Positions 1-11,303 of a DNA stretch of 53,525 nt are shown here, piece after piece (the stretch's first letter is position 1; each line of letters opens with the position of its first letter). The position numbers and the translations under genes were made by a program. Under the pieces are notes generated by a model that did no database searches, was not told the DNA's origin, and worked only from the letters and a program-made list of their open reading frames with translations. Source of the stretch: Ophiostoma sp. CBS 140.51 (lineage: Eukaryota > Ascomycota > Sordariomycetes > Ophiostomatales > Ophiostomataceae); assembly GCA_029298735.1 (NCBI GenBank), contig JANSLP010000234.1:1-53525 (forward strand), written 5' to 3'.

Positions 1-3000
1 ACCCTTGCTCGGCAAAAGGCACATTCTGCTCGTCTGCCCACAGCCCAGAACGCCTTTTGTCCTCCGTCTTCGCCACTTTTTTTGTGTCGTCTCCTGACAA
101 ACTATATGAAAGAAGTAGGGCAAATAACAGACTGTTTGCTTCATAAAACTGTTTATATGAGAGTCAAAAAATCCCTATATTACACGCCCCCTTTTATGAA
201 ACAGGATTTGCGCACAAAATATATCAAAAGAAACAGGGTCGAAAATTATCAGCCGCAATGGCTGAAAATTGGCCAAACAGAGGCATCAATGGAGAACCGA
301 CAAGATCCTGGCGACAGGCTTGAAATAATGACAAGGAAGTCCGCGAGGGAGAAATTAACAAACCTTAATGCAGGGAGCGAAAATTATTTTTCTCTGTCCC
401 CTCATATTCTTTGGAAGATGCTGGCATTGACGCCCAACCATGCAAGACTGGCACGCGCAGAAAACCAGAGTCATTGCACTGCCGGCCATTAACGTGTCAG
501 CCCGTTTTGGAAGTGAGAAAAATAGAATAAGAATACTACACATCTTGAAAATAGCAACCAAATGACGTGGAAATGCAGTAGTTTGGTGTATGTCGATGAG
601 CGAGAGGCATGCAGCATCAACACTAAGATGCACGCTAAACAGACAGGCAAGGATGCACCTCGGGATTCTCGGTAAAGCATAAGCACTTTCCTCAGTAGAC
701 TGACTTTGAGAATGAACACCAACACAATAGTGGCCGCGACGGCGGCGGACCGCAGCGAAATTAGTTTGTGCGCTTTCCGTTAGTGCACGCAAAAGTGGTT
801 CCTGCCTAACAAAGAACGAAGGGACAGTATTTTGTTGCTTGTTATTGTTTGTTGTGACGACGTTGTTTTTCAACGAAAACAAATAAACAAATCGCAAGAC
901 TTTCACCTACATTGTAAATCTTACGACTGAAAATAAGAGAAATAAATATCAGAAAAAAAAAGTGGAAAACAAAAAAAACAATAAACCACAGTCGTCAAAC
1001 CCACCGATTGGGCATGAAGACAGACAAGAGTTCGCTATGAAGCGGGGACGGAGCCAATAAACAGCGTGCAGCAAGAAAAGCGTGAAGGTTGATGATGGAG
1101 GGTTGCAATGCACAAGCCAACTTTACATTTCCCTACATTTTACCTGCAAACACTCATGGATTTCAGGACAAAGCAGCAAACGGCCAGCGAGCAGGTGCGG
1201 GAGACGGCGCAGAGAGGAGGGAGTGTGCATACTCGTGCATTAGAAAACGGTCGCAAATCGCAAACGGCCACCAGTTTTTACTCTCCTATTTCCGTCCATT
1301 AAAGCAAACGCGACAAGACGCGCCAACGAAAGGAATCTCAACAGCGAGCATCGTTTTAGGGCTGCGTCGTTGACGGAAAACAGACAAGACTTTTTCAAAA
1401 GAAACGGGAAAGACGATCCGCGCTCAGACTTTATGAGACGAAATAGTTTTCGAGGAGGCTGTCGAACCGTCGCCGACCGTGCGCTTTTGTTTTCGCACTC
1501 GGACAGCATCAGACGCTTCCGGTTTTGAAGCGTCGCTGTGCCGTGTCTCCTTCGCGGCCACCCTCTACCATCGTTGAGCCAAAAAAAGAGAGAAAAGGTT
1601 TCAAGGTGAAGACAGCCTTACTCTTCATACATTTCATATTTTACGTAGTCCTGTTGCATATCTTCCCATTCATCAGTCATATGATTATTTTTCGAGCCTT
1701 ATGAGACTGCCCTTATTGGAAAGGCTCTATTGCCATCCTCATAGTGTTGTTTTGTCTTGTTTCAACTTTCCTTTGCCCGACTGCACCTTGCCGTCGAAGG
1801 ACCCGACGACAACGAAAGCAAATAAATATCCTTGACGGGAGGAAGGGTGCAGATTCAAAAGAAAAGTGCACGTCTAAAGCATGACAGTATGCGGACTGCA
1901 AGAACAACGAGGCAAACAGTCAACGTGGTTTTCCGGCAATGCACAGCGAATCACTGCCCTCCACCAGCGAGCCTTTCTTTTTGCACTTTCATGGCGGTCC
2001 GTCTCACTGGACAGCTATTTGCCAGAGGCGAGGAGTTGTGTGTGTGTGAGAGCGGGTGAGAAGGTGATGGCCCAAGTGCCCTCCCAGCGTCTATCCCGCA
2101 TTTACTTTTGCCTTGTCAGGCTGGCCAGCCTTTGATTCTCACACGGATCAAGTACAGAGAAACTCTTCCGGGCGGCCAGCAGGGCTGAAAGAAATAAAAG
2201 ATGATGTTCTATCCGACGCAGTGATCTACACGGGGCATAGGAAGAGGATCAAGCCAAGCGGCCCGTTGTGGTGGCCGCCTGGCCTTCAAAGAGGAAGAGG
2301 CCAAAAGGGAAAAAAAGGTCGTGGTAAACGAGCCCTGAGAACCAAGATCTGGACAAGGCCGCGATGGTATCGTCTCTTTAACTCTTTAGCTTATTCCTGA
2401 ACCATTTAATTCACATTGTGTAGTCTGCTTTCTTGTGCCTCACGAGTACAAATGCCCTCGAGTGAGGCGAGGTCGACATGCTCACTTTATGAATGCTGCA
2501 AACGGGCACTCAAGGGCATCACCTTATTTTGGGAGGCAGAAAGATGTGCTGCTATTCACAAGGCAAGGGATGTACGAGGCCAACACGAACGAGGCTGCGT
2601 TCCATTTTGACACCAGCCGTGCACCTGTTGGCTGTCCTTGTTTCGTTTTCTCGTTCACTTGTACGCAGCTTGGACGCAGGGCCACCCATTTGTTGACAGC
2701 ACTGGAAACGACATTGTATGGTTTACCAGTGAGCGTTTGCATGCTCCTGCACACAAACCACTCTGTATCTTCACCGGCTGTCCTCTGTACACCACACCAC
2801 CTGTGGATGGCCTTTCTCATCGAAATACGACGTGTAGGTTTGTGCTGCACGCGACACAGGCTGACAAGTCCAAAGGAGGCACAGGAAGCGTACAGAGGCC
2901 TGTTTACCACCTTGGCCTTGCCTGGCCTGGACTTGCTTTGCCTTGCTTGACCATCTGCTCTCTTGTGTGCACCCACACACTGGGCGCGGGAGGAGCACAG

Positions 3001-5243
3001 CTGTTGCACGGCGTTGAAGGGCGACTTTGTATTTTTGGAATGAAGCAAGGAGCACGAAAACGCAAGTGTGACAGAAAAAGGCCCAGCGAGGCCTCGCTGT
3101 ATGATATTTGTGCCTCCTTTCCTGTGGCCTCTCAATGCTGATGAATCACGCTGCAATTATCGTGTAAAACGAAGGCTCTTACGGAGCCTTGCTTTCTTTT
3201 CTTTTCTTTTCTTTTCTTTTTCCGTTTTCTTTTCGATTTTGTCTCGTCCTCGTCATGGCCGATATTCCCCCACGAGCAGGACTCTGTCAACCCCTCACAT
3301 CCCCTCCATGTGAGGGATGGTGTGAGAGCGAGGTGTGTGTGTGTGTGCATGTGTCTGTTTGGGCGCTTACAGTATCTGGTCCATGCCCAAAGCGAACTGC
3401 GAGCACAACCCAAAAACGTCACTCTTTACTCTGGGCTTGCCTGATCACGCCCACGTTCTCGCTGTGACGAGAATACGCCAAGGAAAGTAGAGGGGGTTGC
3501 ATCGTGCTTTTTCGACGGATTTGTTCCTTTTCCATTCTTCCATTTACATTGTTGTTTTCGTTCGCCCTGGAATTTATTTTCGGAAGAGGAGTATTCAGAA
3601 ATGAGCGAGGCCATGATTTAATGCGTATCTCCCACTGTATTTGCAACTAAAAACGAGTGAAAAGAATCATAGATATTGTCAAAAATTCTGCAATCTTCTG
3701 CTCTTTTCTCGATGTGAAAACTCAAGGGCATTCATTCTCCCTCGTCACGTCACATTTTACTATTCCAGAACAAAAAGAAAAAGGAAAAGAGCCGTTTCTT
3801 CACACTTTCTCGCCCAATCACATCCGCCGCGCACACGCTCTCTGCGAAAAAGCGACGAAAGCGACGAGTAAAAAAGCCCGCAAGATGGAGGGGGCGTGTA
3901 CCTTTTTCCCACGGCGGAAGGATCCCACGTTTCGATGCCATGTATCTTTTTGTGCCAACCAGAAAACAGCGAACAACCACCGTTTTGAGCGTCGTACACA
4001 CAGCACATGCATGACAAAAACGTTTTGCCCACATGGCCTAACGTTCCGGGTCCTTCTCGAAAGGATGCGAGAAGAAGAAAGGAAGAGAGAATGGAAGACG
4101 AACACTGAACAATGGTTGGCGGCCTTTCTCGGCCGTTTTCTGTCTTTTGCTGACAGCCGTTTTACCAAGATATACTTTACGATGCATTACAGCGGCCCAA
4201 CACTGCGCAATTACGAGAAGATCTGCCCTGATTTATCTCACTGTCCATCTCACCCGCAGTGCACTACGGTCCGTCTCTCTCACTTACTCTTCTCTGGAGA
4301 TCCCGTTGTCCTCAGCCTTTCTGCATGCACGCCGCCTCCTATTCTCTCACTCACTTTTCAGCAGTGTCCATTTCTGCTCGTGTAAGACCCCCTATGCATG
4401 CCCAATAGTTATTTTTGGGAGCGCGCTGAATCCGGGCTGTCATACAGCTGTAATACGTTGTAGATCGTGTAGATTGCTCATTATGACGAGCCATGACAGT
4501 CGGGCCCTGACGACAGGCCGTTCTGTACGCACTGCGCGAGGCTGTGCACTGACATACCTTCAGCTGCCTTCTTCTATATCCAGCATGTCATTCTTGCATC
4601 ACGGAAACGGCCTACTCCGGCGGCCTTTCTCGACTTTGTAGCGACTACTTAATCATCGTCGCACAAGCGACTGCAGAATGACGAGAGTTTATGATGCACG
4701 CCTCGACGTGAAAACGGAGTACAGTCCATTCTCTCACCTTGCTCTCGGTGAATATTGAAACGTTTTGTGCAGCCTGGTGACTTTAGATGAAACGACCGGC
4801 CCGTTTTATCGGCTCACAGCTATCCGAACCATGATAGTGAATTGTGTGCGGAGGTGAAAAAAGTCAAATGACTTATTTGTGAAATACAACACATCTGCAA
4901 GCTATCATGTCATTCATAAACATCATTGCGCCCAAAAAAATAGCAGCATATACGCCGGAAACACTCCACCGACGTATATAAACCGGAACACCTTGAATGA
5001 TGCAAAAAAATACAAATGGTATCAACCGGAACACCTTTAGTCCATGCAAAGGTCCATGTCCCATGTCTACCGAGACCATGACCATATACCGAATCCGAAT
5101 CTGTGTCCGTATCCGTGTCCGGAACCTTTTTGTAGAACCTTTCCACCGTGCCATGTTCAATCCGAACGCCTGGATAACGAAACAATAAAAAAGACAAGAC
5201 AAGAAAAGAAAAACAACTGAAGACAACCATTCCCCTCATTCGA
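1..5243. other. Gene-free left flank, 5.2 kb
   Basis: I find no reading frame here with recognisable domains, convincing splice structure or coding-like composition; the longest open frames (about 170-240 codons) are Cys/Ser/Phe/His-rich and match no family I know. The stretch holds a (CTTTT)n tract near 3192-3223, a (GT)7 run near 3333-3347, a repeated AACCGGAACACCTT at about 4981 and 5026, and a loose 6-nt TCCGNN periodicity at 5092-5122. The right end is the 3' flank of the RNase H-like gene. An unrecognised lncRNA or a small multi-exon gene cannot be excluded. Confidence 0.5.
3192..3223. repeat. (CTTTT)n microsatellite
   Basis: About five consecutive CTTTT units are followed by further T-rich sequence to about 3240. 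It lies in non-coding DNA and looks like an ordinary simple-sequence tract. Confidence 0.8.
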
Positions 5244-8200
5244 TCACTCAACAATCTCTTCGGCCAGACTGCGCGCACCCTGCACATACTTGGAGTCCAC
5301 TTCGTAGAATGCGACCTGCACGCCGTGCCACCGCAGCAGCTCGATGTACCGGCGCACCAGCTGGACTAGGATGCCGTTGGACAGGGGGGGCCCACCGCGC
5401 TGGCTGGCATAGACAAAACGGCCGTCGGGGCGGTCGAAATCGAGCTCGTCGCGCGTCGGAGGGCCGAGGAGAGGAGCGAAGAGGCCGCCAGAAGTGACGT
5501 CGTCGGACTGCTGGACGACCGGCGTGAGCCGCTTCATCGGCGGCGAGTGCGACCGGGATCGCGAGTTTGACCGCGACGATGTCGGCGTGGTGGTCGACAC
5601 AGAGAAGGCGCGGTTTCGGTGCCGGCCGCGGGTGGCCAGGTCCAAATCAATCAAGTCGTCGAGCATCGAGGCCTTGCGCTTGTTGGGGTTGTTGGAGTTG
5701 TTGGAGTTTGTCGCAGCGGGCTCAATCTCGTACTCAGTGTACTCATCCGTCACAACAGTCGTCGTCACGCGGATGGCCTTGCCGCCGTCCGTGGCTGCCA
5801 GCAGAGCCTGCTCGGCCTCTTCTTCGTCAGCCCGCTTCTTGGCGACCTCCTCCTTTTGCTTCTTGGTCTTGCGCTTCTTGGGCTTGGACTTCTTCTTGGG
5901 CTTGGTCTTGGTGGAGATCGCCTCGCCCGTGTTGCCCTCGTCCTTGCCCTCGCCAATCGCATCAGTCATCACAGTGTCCTCATACGGCTTGAACTTGCGC
6001 TTCCATCGCTTGTGAATGTTATCGCTAAAGAGATCGACGACATACTGCGAGTCCGTCATGATAATGGCCCGGAAACGGTACGCCTTGCGCCGGGAGTGGT
6101 CACTGTTGTAGCGTGTGACGCGGTCAATAGCGGAGCGGTGCATGGGGACGACGTCCGTCCATAGACGGTGGAGAGCAACAGCCACAGCGGCAATGGGGCC
6201 CGCATTGATGGTGAACTGCTCAAAGGGAAGGTCGACCAGACGCGTGCGGTTGTTTCCGTCTGAAGCAACAGCATCGCGAGCTGTTTCCATGCTGGCCGTC
6301 GCCATGTCCAGGTCGAGGCGGCTGTTGTGACGCGAGTTAGGACCAAAGTAGGCGGCCAAACCGAAGCGTGCATGTCCTCCATTGCTGTCGTTGGTACCCT
6401 TCTTGGTGACAGCCAGCACCGACGCAATCTCCACAAACAGCGAGCGAGTCGTGCCCGCCTGCTCGGGGAAACGATTCTCGCCGCGACCACCATCGACCAT
6501 TGTCTGACAAAACGACCGCGAGCGGGCCCATGCCTCGTTGAATGTCGCATGGTGGCTCGGGTGCTGCTTGCCAAAAGTCCGATCACCCGTCGTCGTGCTG
6601 CTGCTGTTATTCCCGCCGTTGGGCCCGCCGCCATTGGGACGGCTGCGGCGCGTCACCAACCACGTGAGGCCACCACACTGGTCGCAGCAGTACGTGTCCA
6701 AATCGGAGGGGGGAACAGGCTTCTCCTTGGTATGCTCGCCCTGAACGTGGTGGCCCAGCACTTCGGCGTCGTACTGGGGCATCATGCGCATGTGGCAAAA
6801 GGGGTTGGCCTCGTCCGGGTGCTGGGCGGCGGCAAAGGACGACTCGACAAGCTGGTGGCCGTGGACCTCAAAGTCGCTGAAGCCAGCCGGGCGGAAACGC
6901 CAAAAGATGGCTGGGCTGGTCTGAGAGTCACCGGCGGGCTTGCCGTTGTACTCAAGCGTGCGCGACACAGATTCACCGGGGCCAAGAAAACGGAAGGACG
7001 GGGTGATGGCACACATCGGGCAGGTCGACAGGCCGTGCTGGACACAGCGGGCGAGTAGTTCGGTGCCGACAGGAGGGCGGTTGCCCTTCTCGTCGCCGCT
7101 GCTGTCACTGGGGTCATTGTAGGCAACAAAGTTGGCCGGCGGAATGCCAAACTTGTAGACAACGTGGTCAGGCACTTGTCGGACGATGCCGCGAGGAGGG
7201 GTGCGACCACCGACGGGGAACACGACACCGTCCTTGTCGTGGATCTCGACGATCGGGTCCAGGAGCTGGTGAGCGTTGAAGCTGTAGGCCGAGGTGCGAG
7301 AGTGACGCGGGCGGTTGCGGAACGTTGGGTAGCTCTCTGTGATCTGCGGCGCCTGATCAGGGCCAATCTCAAAGATGGGCTGCGCCTGGTAGAGCTTGGA
7401 GTGGTAGTGACCGAGAATGGGCTCAGGGCCGTCACTACTGAAGATGGAGATGTCCTCAAACTTCATTGTCGGGCGAGGCTCGACCGGCGGCGTGAAAACA
7501 ACGGCCTCGGCCTTGTCCTCGACCACGACCGGGGAAGAAGATGCCTTGGCCTGAGCAGCCTTGACCTGGGCAGCCTTCTTGGCCTTCTTCTTACCTTTGC
7601 CCTTCTTCTTCTTGTACTGGACAAATCCAGTCACCTTTGGGACCACAGCCTTTGCGGCCGGCGGGGGGAAGGGATGAATGACATCACGAGTCGCCTCCGT
7701 GGGCTCGACTGGCTCAGATGTGTCGTCGTCCAGAAGCTCAAAGGCAGCAGTCGAGTGGTCGTCAACGGTAGCAGTGTCGGAAGCACACTGGTGGGTTATT
7801 AGCAATGTTGATCTTAAAAAGAGCACACGTGATAGTGACAGGGATTTGATTTACATCTTCCTCAGCTTCAACATTTTTGTTTATGAGAGTCGGGTTGTCT
7901 TCAATAATGGCCGGAGGCGATGCCTCAACGACGGCAAGAGGCGTTGTCTCAACAATGGGAGGAGGAGTTGCCTTAACAATGGCAACAGGGGTTGGAGTCG
8001 GAGCCGGAGCCGGCTTGACAATATGGCATTTTATCTTCTTGGTGATGATGACGGGAACATCGCCAAAAGTGATCATTTTGGGAAAGTTCTCCTTTTCGGT
8101 CGGATAGTCGTGGATGACGGTGGCCACAGACTCGGGCAACTTGGGACACTTGGGAGACTGGGGTGACACGGGACGTGAGAGAGACACAATCTGCGGGCCA

Positions 8201-10458
8201 GCAGGCCGAGCCACACGAGGCATACAAGGCATCTGAGGATGACTAGGAGTCGAAGCGGGTGAAGGGTAGATGATGGGGCTCCGAACAGGGCTGTCAATGG
8301 ACGTCGTGTCAACCATCAGTTCAGGCGCGTCTTCAGGAGCTTCCTCCTCGGGATGGGCCTCTTCGAGCTCCTTGGTGATCTCCACACCCATGTCATCGGC
8401 ACGAGCCATCAGCTTGTCACTCAACTCGGCAAACTGCTGCAAGCGCTCCTCGCGGCCTTGATCGTGCTGGTCCAAGATGCAGTTGACATCATTCATCATT
8501 TGCTCGCCAAGCGTCTGACAAAAGTCGTCGAGCTGCTTGTTAATCTTGGCATAAAAAGCAGTGTCAAACGAGCCACAAACAACGACTTGGTCCTCGTGAG
8601 GAGTGACCAGCAGATCGTCAGAGCTGTCGTTGGCCTCATCAGCCTCGTCGACAGCGCCAACAGAAACAGCATAGACAGCAGTCTTTTCTTCAACAGCCTT
8701 GGGGCTGTCGAGGTCAATGAGCTGCTCGGAGATGTGGTCAGCGTGATCCTCGACGTGGGCCTGGGCAGGCCGGATGTCCCCGGCGTGGGTGGGATGTCCA
8801 ACATGATGCTCAACAGACACCTCGACCCGGGGAGCAACAGGCTCGTAAGCCTCAATGTCAACAAGCTGACCATCGTACTGGTCAATAGCCTGGTCAACAT
8901 TCTGAACAGCATAGTTGTCAACAGACTCGTTTTCTTGGTGGCCATCGACTGCATACTCAACCTGATTGTCGGACGGGTGCTCAGTGTGATGGTAGTCAAC
9001 AGCCTCGTCATGGTGGATGACAGTACCCTGAGTTGACTCCTGGTCAACGGGAAAGTCAATGGACAGGGCAACGACGCCGTTCTTTGCCATGTCAGCACGC
9101 ACAGGACGAGCCAGCTTGCGGTACTCAACGTCGTTCAACCACTTGCGGAACTTGACGTGGTCGACACTGCGACCGCTTGAACCATCAACAACGACAGAAC
9201 TGGAGTACTGTCCACCTGCACCGCCAGGCACAAACTCGGGAGCATCGGGCTTGAGAGGGGCCGGGGTCCAAAAGGTGCTGGCCCACCGAAAACCTTCCTC
9301 GTAGCCATCGCCGTGGCCCTGATCGTAGCCGTCCTGATGGCTCGTGTAGTGACCCTGGTAGTAGCCCTCGTGGTAGCCGGCCTGGTGGCCCTCCTGGTGG
9401 CCCTCACGATGACCAGCCTGGCGACCCTCTTGATGTCCATCACGGTGTCCGGCACGATGGCCCTCCTTGTAGCCCAGACGGTGGCCCTCCTTCTGGCCCT
9501 CACGCAGCCCCTCTTTGTGGCCCTCTTTGTGGCCCTCTTTGTGGCCCTCGCCATGACCCTCACGATGGCCGTCACGGTGACCCTCGTTGTAGAAGACACG
9601 CTGGGCCTCGCGGTAGCCGTCTTGGTAACCGTGGAGGCGGCCGGCTTTAAAGGCGTCGTTCTTGATCTTGACAATGTCAAGAGACTGCCCGTTGTTGTTG
9701 CTAGTAGCCTGGCTACCATGGCTGTTCTGCCTGCCATGGCTGCCGCCACCGCTGTGATTGCTGTGGCTGCTGTGATTGCTGCCGATGCGGTTGCCATCAT
9801 TGCTGCCACCGCCTCTGACAGGACCGCCATTGTTGCCATTGCTGCCTCCGTTGGTGTAGAACTGGTTGTTGTTGAGGTGACCACGGCGGGCGTACTTGGT
9901 GCCGTTGAAGCCACGAGCATAGTCCGCACCAATGGGGGGACTGCCATGGGGGATGTGAGCATGACTGTAGCCGTGATTCATGTTGTGGCTGCCTTGGCGA
10001 TAGTCCGGGGGTGAGGGACCATGCATAGCAGGAGGTCCATGAGGACCATGAGGCAGGGGGGGCATAGATGTTGGGACAGGGGCCTGCACCGATGGGGGGA
10101 GAGGCAGAAAGGGCCGCGGGGGTGAGGAGTGCGGACTGTGAGTCGACGGTGAGACGACGTTGGGGATTTGGTAAGTCACCGAGGACGGACTGCCGGCACT
10201 GTTGACACGGGTGCCGTGTTTGAGATTGTTGTGACTGTTGTTGGAGTTGTTGGTGGCATTTGTGACGGTGCCGCCGCTGTTGCGTTTGTTGGTCCAAACG
10301 TTCCAGGTGCCGCCGTTGCTGTTGTGGCCACCATTGTGATTGTAGGACGACTTCATGGTCGGGCTGGAGCTCGAGGTGTGCTTGTTGTTGCTGCCACCTG
10401 GGCCAGCATTGTTGTTGTGACCACCGCGATCGGGTCCACGACCCGCGCATTGGCTCAT
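5244..10458 (-). CDS. His/Gly-repeat protein with degenerate RNase H-like domain
   Basis: The gene has two exons, 10458-7855 and 7787-5244, joined across a 67-nt intron (donor GTAAAT, acceptor CCACCAG, CTAAT-type branch) that keeps the frame, giving 1715 residues. Residues 1-270 are Asn/Gly/His/Pro-rich and look disordered. Residues about 273-391 form a four-residue array of the type G-[HYQ]-x-[ED/AG], distantly like the Gly-spaced repeats of Yae1 N-terminal domains. An acidic, Val-rich middle follows. After a Lys-rich patch come CPMC (about 1124) and CCDQC (about 1236) knuckles. An RNase H-like fold spans about 1315-1715, interrupted by a Lys/Ser/Arg-rich insert of about 185 residues. TDSQYVV (about 1446) matches the third RNase HI acidic motif. 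The first motif reads VEIAS, the Glu of motif two seems absent, and the terminal AD is AR. Nucleic-acid binding without cleavage is my inference; the biological role is unknown. Confidence 0.8.
9288..9640 (-). repeat. In-frame 12-nt repeat encoding GHxE-type tetrapeptides
   Basis: On the coding (minus) strand roughly 28 degenerate 12-nt units encode Gly, then His/Tyr/Gln, then a variable residue (often Lys or Arg), then Glu, Asp or Ala. Neighbouring units such as GHKE recur nearly identically around 9520-9545, which points to growth by slippage or unequal exchange. The same DNA stays open on the other strand as an artificial Val/Ala/Leu frame. Confidence 0.8.
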
Positions 10459-11303
10459 TGTTAATGAATGCCGAAAACAAATGTATTTGTAGAGAAAGTG
10501 ATCAAGAGAGAATGATCAATCAATGAAGTAAAGAAAGAAAGAATGACAGTAAGGACCGTGATGAAAGGAAAAAAAGGCTGAAGAAGAATAGAGAAGAAGA
10601 GGAGAGAAGGGAAAGGGAATGGGGAAGAGAAGAGAAGAGAAGAGGAAAAGGGAGGGACTCCTCGGAGGATGGGAAGGGGACGGGGAGAAAGAAAGAGAAG
10701 AGGGAAAACAGGGAAAAGAGGGGGAAACCAAAAATAGGACCGGGAAGAGCAGATTATGTTTGTCGTTCCTGCAAAAAGAAGAACCTTTTTTTGGCCTCTG
10801 AAAAAGTGAGAAGCGGGTGAGAAGAGGGTGAGTGCGAAAGTGAAGCGAAAGTGATGGGCTGGTGATGGTGAATATCAGAGTGGGGCACAACCACCACGAC
10901 GAGCCTTGGGTAGCCAAAATCTTGGGAAATTGGAATCGGATATCATTTGGTACCTTTGGGAATTGGAATAACTTGCAATGTACTTGAAAGTGTGCTGTTC
11001 AAAGTTGGTTGTGGAGAGACTGATTGTCGTGATGTGTCGGTTTTGTTTGTTGAACTTTGCCGTCTCGCCCCCTTTTTGGTCATTTTCTGAAAGCACCTAC
11101 AAACACCACACAAACACAATGTGCACCAAGTATACCACCACAAAGAAGACAATAAGACAATGGTGAACGAAAATAACAATAGAAGTGCGTACAAAATGCA
11201 AAGGAATTCTATTTTTATGTTCCAAGATATATTTGCCAAAAACGGAAAACAATAACGCTGACCATCGGAACAATACTCCACAACAACAACCTCACGTCTT
11301 ATG
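10459..11303. promoter_or_regulatory. Spacer with long pyrimidine-rich leader of the RNase H-like gene
   Basis: This lies between the 3' end of BPL1 and the start of the RNase H-like gene, both on the minus strand. From about 10500 to 10860 the minus strand is almost pure pyrimidine (CTTTCCC-type runs), a common feature of 5' leaders and core promoters in filamentous ascomycetes. The part nearer 11300 is AT-richer and is presumably the BPL1 3' UTR. No further gene is seen. Confidence 0.5.

Noticed and set aside
3657..4385. 242-codon open frame on the plus strand
   Set aside because: It begins with GTG rather than ATG, has random-like Cys/Phe/His composition, no domain and no splice support.
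6327..7058. 243-codon plus-strand frame
   Set aside because: It is antisense to the RNase H-like exon and shows no family features.
9313..10014. 233-codon Val/Ala/Leu frame on the plus strand looking like a membrane protein
   Set aside because: It is the antisense of the GHxE repeat and Asn/Gly tracts of the minus-strand gene; the hydrophobic pattern comes from the repeat codons.
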